Of a DNA stretch of 64,000 nt, positions 16,733-22,779 are shown piece by piece. Positions within the stretch are counted from its first letter, which is position 1. Each line of letters opens with the position of its first letter. The notes under the pieces were generated by a model, which was not told the DNA's origin, did no database searches, and saw nothing but the letters and a program-made list of their open reading frames with translations. Both the position numbers and the translations under genes were made by a program. The DNA comes from Streptomyces sp. NBC_00510. GTDB lineage: Bacteria > Actinomycetota > Actinomycetes > Streptomycetales > Streptomycetaceae. The stretch spans positions 7,090,501 through 7,154,500 of the forward strand of contig CP107851.1 in the NCBI GenBank assembly GCA_036013505.1, written 5' to 3'.

Positions 16733-17597
16733 CCGCCTCGAGGGCCGCCACCACGCTCGCCGTGATGTCCGTGACCGGGTAGAACACCCGCCGGACCACC
16801 CGGTCCGCGCCGACCACCAGCGTCAGCCGCTTCAGCCGCACCGCGCCGCCCGCGCGGAAGGTCGGCAGCCGCAGCGCCGCGGACAGGGTCAGCTCCGCGT
16901 CCGACAGCAGCGGGAAGCGCAACCGCTCCCGCTCGGCGAACTCCGCCTGCTCGTCCGGGCGCTGGGCGCTCACCCCGTGCACGGCCGCGCCGGCCGCGGT
17001 GAACTCCGCCTGACGGTCCCGGTAGGTGCAGGACTCCAGCGTGCAACCCGCCGCACCCGGGATGTCGCCCCAGCCCGGGGGGTAGGACGCGGGCCGCGCG
17101 TAGGCGCCGGGGAAGCAGTAGAGGACCGTGAACGGGCGGTCCGCGGCGACCGGGTCGCGGAGCTCGCCGTCCGGGCCCGCGGGGAGCAGCAGCGCGGGCA
17201 CGCGGGTCCCCGTCAGCGCGTGCACACGCTCCGCCTCCCGTGAGCCGTCCGGTGCGGTGCCGGTTGTCGTCCCGTCGCCCAGCACCCACTGGTCGCCCCA
17301 GTCCTGGAGGGCGATCAGCACCGGCAGCAGCGCCCGCCCGCGCGGGGTGAGCCGGTAGGCGTAGCGCACGGGGCGGTCCTGGTACGGCTCACGGGTCAGC
17401 ACGTCCGCGTCGACCAGCAGGCGCAGCCGTTCGGCCAGCACCTTGCGGGACACGCCGAGTTCGCGCTGCAGGTCGTCGAAGCGGTCCACGCCGCGGGCGG
17501 CGTCCCGCACGATCAGCAGCGTCCACCAGTCGCCGACCACGTCGAGGGCCTGGGCGATGGAGCAATTCGCGTCACCGAGTTCTGTGCGGCGGGCCAT
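16710..17597 (-). CDS. HxlR regulator fused to a PrxQ-like peroxiredoxin domain
   Basis: 295 residues in two parts. Residues ~1-105 are an HxlR winged helix (CSIAQALDVVGDWWTLLIVRDA) with the family's conserved N-terminal cysteine C12. Residues ~125-295 are an AhpC/TSA-type thioredoxin fold with GCTLESCTYRD, giving a C185-x4-C190 pair, the spacing of peroxidatic and resolving cysteines in PrxQ/BCP. An extra loop of about 16 residues precedes the pair, and a further cysteine (C161) sits on the preceding strand. This suggests a transcription factor whose own thiol-peroxidase domain senses peroxide or electrophiles (inference). It diverges from the MFS gene at 17666 and is convergent with the one at 15509. 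Confidence 0.88.
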   Translation of the reverse strand: MARRTELGDANCSIAQALDVVGDWWTLLIVRDAARGVDRFDDLQRELGVSRKVLAERLRLLVDADVLTREPYQDRPVRYAYRLTPRGRALLPVLIALQDWGDQWVLGDGTTTGTAPDGSREAERVHALTGTRVPALLLPAGPDGELRDPVAADRPFTVLYCFPGAYARPASYPPGWGDIPGAAGCTLESCTYRDRQAEFTAAGAAVHGVSAQRPDEQAEFAERERLRFPLLSDAELTLSAALRLPTFRAGGAVRLKRLTLVVGADRVVRRVFYPVTDITASVVAALEAVRTASRP

Positions 17598-17621
17598 GCC
17601 GCTATCCTGCCAGCCGGGAGT

Positions 17622-17640
17622 GAGTTTCCAAAAGGAACTC
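17622..17640 (+). promoter_or_regulatory. Imperfect dyad between the HxlR-Prx gene and the MFS gene
   Basis: GAGTTTCC-AAAA-GGAACTC lies in the 68-bp divergent intergenic region, 25 bp from the HxlR start codon. It is the only A/T-containing dyad there and resembles the short inverted repeats bound by HxlR proteins. It may be an operator controlling both directions; no experimental basis can be seen in sequence. Confidence 0.5.
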
Positions 17641-17665
17641 GCTGGGCGGAGGAGGGGGTGCGGGC

Positions 17666-18943
17666 ATGCGCGAGGTGCCCAGGGTCGTCTGGTTGCTGGC
17701 CGCCGGGGTCTTCACGAACGCGGTCGTGAGCTTCACGTTCGTCTACCTCTTCGTCTGGCTGACCTCGGTACGGGGCCTGCCCGTTCCGGAGGCCGGGCTG
17801 ATCGCCGGCACGGGCGGGGTGGGCCTGGTCGCCGGCAACTTCACCGGTGGCTGGTTCGGCGACCACCTCGGGCACCGCCGCGTGCTGCTCGCCGGGTCCG
17901 TCATCTCCGGGGCCGGACTCGTCCTGCTGCCCGCCCTGCCCACCGCCGCGCTGCTGCCCGTCCTGCTGCTCGCGCAGTACGCGGCCGGCACCGTGCGGGC
18001 CGCCAACTCCGCGCTCGTCGCCGTCTCCGTCCCCGAGGGCGCGCGCCGCCAGGGCTTCGCCGTGCTGCGCTTCGCCTCCAACGCGGGCTTCACCGTGGGG
18101 CCGCCGCTCGGCGCGCTCCTGGCCGCCCGCACCTCGTACACCTGGCTCTTCGTCGCCGACGGCCTCGGCACGCTACTCTTCGCCGGCTACGCCGCCCGCG
18201 CGCTGCCCGCCCAGGGCGCCCGCCGGGCCGCCCGTGCCGTCCGCGCCGCCGGCGCCGACGGGTTGTGGGCGGCGCTGCGCGCCCGGCCCGCCGTCGTGGT
18301 GCTGCTGGCGACGGTCCTGGTCACCGACACCGTCTACCGGCAGCAGTACTCCACCCTGCCCGTCTGGCTCGCCGACCACGGCATCGGCACCGCCGCGTAC
18401 GGCCTGCTGATCGCCGTCAACGGAGGCGTCATCCTCTGCCTGGAGATCCCGGCCACCGTCGCCCTGCGCCGCCGCCCGCCGCTGCCGATCATCGGCACCG
18501 GGCTCGTCCTCGTCGGCGCCGGCTACGCCGCCCTGGCCGGCGGCCCGTACATCGCCGCCGCGGTCACGATGATGCTGCTCCTCACGGCGGGGGAGATCCT
18601 CTACAAGACCACCGCCACCGCCTACGTGGCAGACAGCGCCCCCGACCACCTGCAGGGCCGCTTCCAGTCCCTGTACGCCGGGGCCTCCGTCAGCGGCACC
18701 GTCCTCGCCCCGCCCCTCGGCGGCGCCCTGTACGACGCCGCGCCCGGCGCGCTGTGGCCGGTCTGCGCGGTGCTGGCCGCGCTCAGCGGGGCGGTGCTGC
18801 TGGCGGCCGCCGCACGGTGGTGGCGCGGCTCCGGGAGCGTCGACGCGGGTGCGCGGGACGCCGGATCCGCCGGGGCCGAGGCGGGCGGGCGCCGGCGTTC
18901 CGGATTTCGGGCCGGTTGGGCAAGTGCGGGACGCAACGACTAG
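17666..18943 (+). CDS. MFS transporter (second paralogue)
   Basis: 425-residue 12-helix major facilitator, a near twin of the protein from 15509. Signature loop GGWFGDHLGHRRVL; PEGARRQGFAVLRF; YRQQYSTLPVWL; LQGRFQSLYAGASVSG. It differs by an extra Gly/Ala/Arg-rich C-terminal tail of ~30 residues. It is transcribed away from the HxlR-peroxiredoxin gene and is the likeliest target of that regulator. GGAGGAGGGGG precedes the ATG at 10-12 bases. The substrate is unknown. Confidence 0.9.
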   Translation: MREVPRVVWLLAAGVFTNAVVSFTFVYLFVWLTSVRGLPVPEAGLIAGTGGVGLVAGNFTGGWFGDHLGHRRVLLAGSVISGAGLVLLPALPTAALLPVLLLAQYAAGTVRAANSALVAVSVPEGARRQGFAVLRFASNAGFTVGPPLGALLAARTSYTWLFVADGLGTLLFAGYAARALPAQGARRAARAVRAAGADGLWAALRARPAVVVLLATVLVTDTVYRQQYSTLPVWLADHGIGTAAYGLLIAVNGGVILCLEIPATVALRRRPPLPIIGTGLVLVGAGYAALAGGPYIAAAVTMMLLLTAGEILYKTTATAYVADSAPDHLQGRFQSLYAGASVSGTVLAPPLGGALYDAAPGALWPVCAVLAALSGAVLLAAAARWWRGSGSVDAGARDAGSAGAEAGGRRRSGFRAGWASAGRND

Positions 18944-18946
18944 CGT
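18916..18946 (+). promoter_or_regulatory. Possible promoter for a leaderless dapD transcript
   Basis: TTGGGC (18916-18921) and TAGCGT (18941-18946) are spaced by 19 bases. The second hexamer ends 7 bases before the dapD ATG, and no Shine-Dalgarno is visible. This arrangement is common for leaderless genes in streptomycetes. It is tentative because the spacing is long. Confidence 0.4.
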
Positions 18947-18953
18947 TCGACAC

Positions 18954-19946
18954 ATGACTGAAACGACCGCCACCTCTCGCGCCACCGGTGCCGTTGCCGC
19001 AGGCCTCGCCACGATCGCCGCCGACGGCACCGTCCTCGACACCTGGTTCCCCGCGCCCGAGCTCGTGGCGGCGCCCGGCCCCGCCGGGACCGAACGGCTC
19101 TCCGCCGAGCAGGCCGCCGAGCTGCTGGGAGACGCCGCGCCCAAGGCCCTGGGGCCGGACCCGCGCCGCGGCGTCGAGGTCGTCGCCGTACGCACCGTCA
19201 TCGCCTCGACCGACGACAAGCCGCTCGACGCGCACGACGCCTACCTGCGGCTGCACCTGCTGAGCCACCGCCTGGTGAAGCCCAACGGCCAGAACCTGGA
19301 CGGCATCTTCGGCCTCCTGGCCAACGTCGTCTGGACCTCCATCGGGCCCGTCCCCGTCGGCGACATCGAGCGCGCCCGCCTCGCCGCCCGCGCCGAGGGG
19401 CTGCACCTGGCGGTCTACGGCGTGGACAAGTTCCCGCGCATGACGGACTACGTCGTCCCCGCCGGCGTCCGCATCGCCGACGCCGACCGCGTCCGCCTCG
19501 GCGCGCACCTCGCGTCCGGCACCACCGTGATGCACGAGGGCTTCTGCAACTTCAACGCCGGCACGCTGGGCACCTCCATGGTCGAGGGCCGCATCAGCCA
19601 GGGCGTCATCGTCGGCGACGGCTCCGACATCGGCGGCGGCGCCTCGATCATGGGCACCCTCTCCGGCGGCGGCAAGACCGTCGTCTCCATCGGCGAGCGC
19701 TGCCTCCTCGGCGCCGAGGCCGGCATCGGCATCTCCCTGGGCGACGACTGCGTCGTCGAGGCCGGCCTCTACGTCACGGCGGGCACCCGGGTCTCCCTCC
19801 CCGACGAGACCATCGTCAAGGCCAAGGAGCTCTCCGGCGCCAACAACCTCCTCTTCCGCCGCAACTCCATCACCGGCGCGGTCGAGGTCCTCCAGCGCAC
19901 GGGCTCGTGGGGCGGGCTGAACGAGATCCTGCACAGCCACAACTGA
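18954..19946 (+). CDS. dapD: 2,3,4,5-tetrahydropyridine-2,6-dicarboxylate N-succinyltransferase (DapD)
   Basis: 330-residue actinobacterial-type DapD, the succinyl-CoA-dependent step of lysine and diaminopimelate synthesis. The N-terminal part (~1-170) is followed by left-handed beta-helix hexapeptide repeats (RISQGVIVGDGSDIGGGASIMGTLSG, CLLGAEAGIGISLGDDCVVEAGLYV) and a short C-terminal domain. ATG 18954 is chosen because the upstream frame belongs to the end of the MFS gene region. No other dap gene is nearby; it is monocistronic and followed by a GC hairpin. Confidence 0.96.
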   Translation: MTETTATSRATGAVAAGLATIAADGTVLDTWFPAPELVAAPGPAGTERLSAEQAAELLGDAAPKALGPDPRRGVEVVAVRTVIASTDDKPLDAHDAYLRLHLLSHRLVKPNGQNLDGIFGLLANVVWTSIGPVPVGDIERARLAARAEGLHLAVYGVDKFPRMTDYVVPAGVRIADADRVRLGAHLASGTTVMHEGFCNFNAGTLGTSMVEGRISQGVIVGDGSDIGGGASIMGTLSGGGKTVVSIGERCLLGAEAGIGISLGDDCVVEAGLYVTAGTRVSLPDETIVKAKELSGANNLLFRRNSITGAVEVLQRTGSWGGLNEILHSHN

Positions 19947-20046
19947 CCGCCGGCGGCCGTGACCCGCGGCCGTCCTGTCGATCAACGTCCTGATCTGCTG
20001 CTGAGCTGTCGGCAGTTGTCGACGTTGGCCATCGTTGGTCATCGCT

Positions 20047-20088
20047 GAGCGCCCTTCCACGGCCCGAGGACGGCCCGGGAGGGCGCTC
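20047..20088 (+). terminator. GC hairpin downstream of dapD (first copy of a repeated hairpin)
   Basis: Arms GAGCGCCCTTCC and GGGAGGGCGCTC flank a GC-rich loop with its own CGGCCC/GGCCCG complementarity. It lies about 100 bp after dapD and has no U-tract. Its outer arms are nearly identical to the hairpin at 22709-22734. It may act as a terminator or may mark the edge of inserted DNA. The stretch 19947-20221 holds nothing else that I recognise. Confidence 0.5.
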
Positions 20089-20221
20089 GTGCATGAGCCC
20101 CGCTTCAGGAGTTCGATCCGGGCCGCCATGCCCGACGGGTCGGCACGGTCCCTGCGACTCTCCCGGCCACGCTCGCGCGGGAGCGCCCCGCAGCGCGTGG
20201 CTGCGGGGCGCATAGTGGGGT

Positions 20222-20428
20222 CTAGTCGACCATCTGCCCGTCGTACGTACCGCCCTTGCAGGTGTTGGTCGCCCAATCGACCGTTCCGCCGCCCTGCTCG
20301 CACTCACCTGGGGTGGGGCTGGCGGTGGTGGCGGCGGTTGCAGCGGTGGCGGTGGCGGCGCCGGTGAGGCCGAGTCCGGTGAGGGCTGCCGTGGCGATGA
20401 CGGCGGCGAGGATTCGTCGAATGCGCAT
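20222..20428 (-). CDS. Small secreted peptide, 68 aa
   Basis: Basic start (MRIRR), a hydrophobic stretch LAAVIATAALTGLGLTG and Ala-rich cleavage region give a clear Sec signal peptide. The mature part is only about 35-40 residues and contains two cysteines (GECEQGG and TNTCKGG) that could form one disulfide, ending GGTYDGQMVD. AAAGGGG lies 6-7 bases before the ATG. I recall similar unnamed secreted peptides in streptomycetes; the function is unknown. It sits just inside the decayed insertion zone. Confidence 0.75.
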   Translation of the reverse strand: MRIRRILAAVIATAALTGLGLTGAATATAATAATTASPTPGECEQGGGTVDWATNTCKGGTYDGQMVD

Positions 20429-20647
20429 GTGGTTCCCCTTTCACGCATTGCCTCGGTTCGGACACTAGTCAGCTTGATCTTCACCCAAGTGGGTGGCACG
20501 TCATGTTGCGCCATTCGGGTGACAGCGCTGTCGGGTGCGGGGCCGGTGACGCGACCCGTCATACAGGCCCTTGTGGGCGGTGCTGCGTGTGGCCACCTCG
20601 CGGTCCCGTTCTTGGGATATCGCCGGTCCACGGGCCGCACATGGATG

Positions 20648-20665
20648 AACTGAACAAGTTCAGTT
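20648..20665 (+). promoter_or_regulatory. Orphan palindrome AACTGAAC-AA-GTTCAGTT
   Basis: The 8-bp arms are perfect with a 2-base centre. The symmetry resembles TetR- or MarR-type operators, but no regulator gene lies within a kilobase. It may be a leftover control site of a deleted gene. Confidence 0.5.
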
Positions 20666-20945
20666 GAGGACTCACGGGGAGAAGTCCGGGCTGCCTGCGA
20701 TGTGGCGGCCTGGGCCCGGGCTACCGCCCGCGCCATGTAGCCCCGCACGGTTGGTACCGGTGGGACGAGCGGCGGATGACCCGACGGGATCACCGCAGGC
20801 CACACGACTGGACCTGGCGCCGCCACGTAAGTGGGATCCGCCCCTGACCGGCAAGTCTGGTTGGGGGCCGTTCTCGTTAGGCCCTACTGCCTGTCACTGT
20901 GGTTCCCCGCCGTTCCCCGCTCGTTCTGGCACCCTTGAGGCACGA

Positions 20946-20965
20946 CACGTGATCATGGTCACGTG
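20946..20965 (+). promoter_or_regulatory. Orphan 20-bp near-palindrome CACGTGA...TCACGTG
   Basis: 18 of 20 positions are symmetric. It directly abuts the 79-base hairpin at 20965-21043, so it may be the control site of that transcript, or part of the end of a mobile element. Confidence 0.45.
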
Positions 20966-21043
20966 ATTGACGGAGCGACTTTGGCCGGGAGCCGCTTTTG
21001 GGGGCTCGCCCCAAAGTGGCTGGCTAAAGTTGCGGAGTCGATC
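20965..21043 (+). ncRNA. Candidate structured RNA / long hairpin (79 nt)
   Basis: Outer arms 20965-20986 and 21022-21043 pair over 22 positions with only three non-Watson-Crick/GU positions. These form one symmetric 3x3 loop GGA/GGA, which is compatible with sheared G-A pairs. The inner arms (20991-21004 with 21009-21020) pair again, with two single-base bulges around a CTCG loop. All imperfect pairs outside the loop and bulges are G-U in the plus-strand reading (T20968-G21040, G20977-T21031, G20983-T21025, G20994-T21017). This favours an RNA read from the plus strand over a pure DNA inverted repeat. The function is unknown; it could also be the end of an IS. Confidence 0.4.
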
Positions 21044-21267
21044 ACCCCAGCCATCCACGCTCCCACCATCCACGGCCCGCAGGGTCCGGCGGAGCTCCCA
21101 GCCGTCGCGCACCTGCCTTTGGATCAAAGCGTCGTTTGGGTCCGTGGCGGAACCTGCGTACGGCCCCGCGGGCAGTGCTGCATCCCTAGGTCGGGCCTGG
21201 CGGTGTGGGTCCTGGGTGGGGAATCAAGCTCGGTCCGGTGAGTCGGCCCTTGGTGGGTCGGTGTGTG

Positions 21268-21393
21268 ATGCGTGATCATCCCGGGGCCGTGCTGGTGGAG
21301 TTGAGCGTGGTCGAGCAGCGGTATCACGCGGTCATGGAGGTGACCGCGGGCGCCCCGGTGGTCGAGGTCGCGGCACGTTATGGGGTCTCGCGG
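21268..21393 (+). pseudogene. IS481-type transposase N-terminal remnant
   Basis: 42 codons from the ATG at 21268 encode MRDHPGAVLVELSVVEQRY and AGAPVVEVAARYGVSR. This is the helix-turn-helix opening of IS481/IS3-like transposases. Similarity stops abruptly after VSR, where the frame runs on into unrelated sequence antisense to the peptidase gene. No catalytic DDE part remains. It is a dead fragment marking past IS activity. Confidence 0.75.
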
Positions 21394-21422
21394 AACGACG
21401 CGACGTCACGACTGTCGGGCGT

Positions 21423-22085
21423 CTATGACCCGAATTTCGTCCATTGCCCTTCGGAGACCACCTCGACGGAGCCGTCGACGACCTTGATGGCCGTCTGTTC
21501 GTCGATGGCGTAGGCCGGGACGCCGATGTCGGCGGCCCACCGCTCCGCGTCAGCCAGGGTGTTCGTTGGGAAAGCGTCCAGGTGCGGGAAGATTGAGAAG
21601 TCGACGACTCCCAGAGTGCGGTCGTCCGGCGCGGACGGCCACTCGACGAAGTACGCTCCGATCCGGGGCGTCATCACCATGCTTCCGGCACTCACTCCCA
21701 CCCAGACCGTGTCGGGCAGCGAAGGCAGCAGATCGGTCAGCCCGGACTCCCGCATCCAGTGGCACAGGTACGTCGCGTCGCCGCCGTCGACCAGGAGCAC
21801 GTCGGCCTCCCGGATCCAGGGGACCCATCGTTCTGCGCCGATGCTGGGCAGTGCGGTGAGTTCGAGGACGCCGAGTGACGCCCAGCCGAGGCCGGTCAGG
21901 TATTGCCACGTGGGCTGGGCGGCTAGGAGGCCCCGCACCGATGTCGGCCCGCACATCGGGTGACCCCATTGTGCTGTCGGGATGCAGAGGGCGTGGCACT
22001 CGGCGATCGGCTTGCCGAGAAGTTTTACGAGCGCCGTGTGGATGCTTGGGTTCGTGACGCCGCCTGACGTAAGCAAGAGCTTCAA
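21423..22085 (-). CDS. Peptidase family S51 (PepE-like dipeptidase)
   Basis: 220-residue class I amidotransferase-fold serine peptidase. The nucleophile is S132 in WVGVSAGSM, and the preceding strand gives ADVLLVDGGDATYL, as in E. coli aspartyl dipeptidase. The likely catalytic His is in FSIFPHLDAFP. A TTG start at 22085 is chosen because GGAGG lies 4 bases before it and the protein then opens KLLLTSGG, the usual family start; the frame extends to 22151 without support. It is intact although enclosed by broken genes. Possible cytosolic dipeptidase or cyanophycinase-like role. Confidence 0.82.
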   Translation of the reverse strand: MKLLLTSGGVTNPSIHTALVKLLGKPIAECHALCIPTAQWGHPMCGPTSVRGLLAAQPTWQYLTGLGWASLGVLELTALPSIGAERWVPWIREADVLLVDGGDATYLCHWMRESGLTDLLPSLPDTVWVGVSAGSMVMTPRIGAYFVEWPSAPDDRTLGVVDFSIFPHLDAFPTNTLADAERWAADIGVPAYAIDEQTAIKVVDGSVEVVSEGQWTKFGS

Positions 22086-22227
22086 GGTGCCTCCAAATTC
22101 GCGTGCAGAAGGTGGATGTACCTGAAGACCCGAGAGCGTGCTGGAACTCATCGCAGTTCGGGCGACCTTTTCAGAGGTCCTTCAGGTCGCCGGGGCTCTC
22201 GGCTCATCCTCCGGCTGCGATCGATAT

Positions 22228-22479
22228 TCATTGGACCGCGGTAAGGCGCTTGCCGTCGTGACTACGGACATGCGGGCCGGCACTGTCCAGGGCGTCCAGG
22301 AGCCGAACCGCGAAGACCTCGGACATGCGCGCCGAGACCTCCTCGGGCGTGAGCCAGTCGACGGCTGTGGGCTCGTCGGAGGAGCCTTCGGTGCCGCCGG
22401 AGGGCTTGCAGCGGAAGACCAAGGCGACGATGCCGCGGGTGGTGTTCTTGTAGACCCCAGTGATCGTCTCGGCCTGCAT
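22228..22479 (-). pseudogene. NUDIX hydrolase, C-terminal fragment
   Basis: About 80 codons encode the tail of a NUDIX hydrolase: TGVYKNTTRGIVALVFRC, then a strand/loop DEPTAVDWLTPEEVSARM and FAVRLLDALDS with HDGKRL at the end. The N-terminal half, including the Nudix box, is missing. Similarity ends close to 22479, where sequence of an integrase tail begins on the opposite strand. So it was truncated by an insertion/deletion event. An ATG by chance at the junction could still give a short product. Confidence 0.72.
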
Positions 22480-22480
22480 C

Positions 22481-22681
22481 GCCCTCGGACGCGAGAACGG
22501 CGTGCACGCCCTTCGGCACTTCCATGCCTCCGTGCTCCTGGATGCGGGGGAGAGCAGCAAGGCGCTGAACGAGCAACTCGGTCACCATGATCCGAGCTTC
22601 ACCCTCCGCACGCACACCCACCTGATGCGGAGCAGCGAGGCGCGCACCCGCCCGCGGTCGACCGCGTCCTCCGGGCCGTGA
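22481..22681 (+). pseudogene. Tyrosine recombinase (phage/plasmid integrase), C-terminal fragment
   Basis: Codons for GVHALRHFHASVLLDAGE, QLGHHDPSFTLRTHTHLM and SSEARTR are the last ~60 residues of a pSAM2/phage-type tyrosine integrase. They include the HxLRH box and the second active-site box (GHHDP). The expected catalytic tyrosine position reads H-T-H rather than the usual Y-T-H, so even the tail is mutated. The rest of the gene is absent. It indicates a lost integrative element. Confidence 0.75.
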
Positions 22682-22708
22682 ACCGGCGGCGGCCTTGGCC
22701 GACGTGAT

Positions 22709-22734
22709 GAGCGCCCTCCCACGGGAGGGCGCTC
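22709..22734 (+). terminator. Perfect GC hairpin (second copy of the dapD-distal hairpin)
   Basis: GAGCGCCCTCCC and GGGAGGGCGCTC form 12 perfect base pairs around AC. It lies between the integrase fragment and the end of the convergent MFS gene, so it could stop transcription from both sides. It shares its arms and flanking TGA/TG bases with the hairpin at 20047-20088. Confidence 0.6.
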
Positions 22735-22779
22735 GCGCGTTGAGGGACCTGTGCCTCGTATGCGTCAGATCGCCTCGCC

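Larger units (their letters stand above)
20429..21267. other. 839-bp stretch without convincing genes
   Basis: No reading frame here has Streptomyces-like codon use or recognisable protein similarity. It is less GC-biased than its surroundings. It carries two palindromes (20648-20665, 20946-20965) and a strong hairpin (20965-21043), listed separately. It is probably residual non-coding DNA of a former mobile element together with the promoter of the small secreted peptide at its left end. Confidence 0.6.

Noticed and set aside
20106..20127. GGAGTTCGATCCGGG, reminiscent of a tRNA T-arm
   Set aside because: The flanking bases do not form the 5-bp T-stem, and no acceptor or anticodon arms can be drawn.
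20963..21275. Short plus-strand frames (about 90-100 codons) over the hairpin region
   Set aside because: They run through the hairpin arms, lack ribosome sites and Streptomyces codon use, and show no protein similarity.
22138..22590. 150-codon plus-strand frame overlapping the NUDIX and integrase fragments
   Set aside because: The product has no coherent similarity; the minus-strand NUDIX tail and the other plus frame (integrase) explain the region better.
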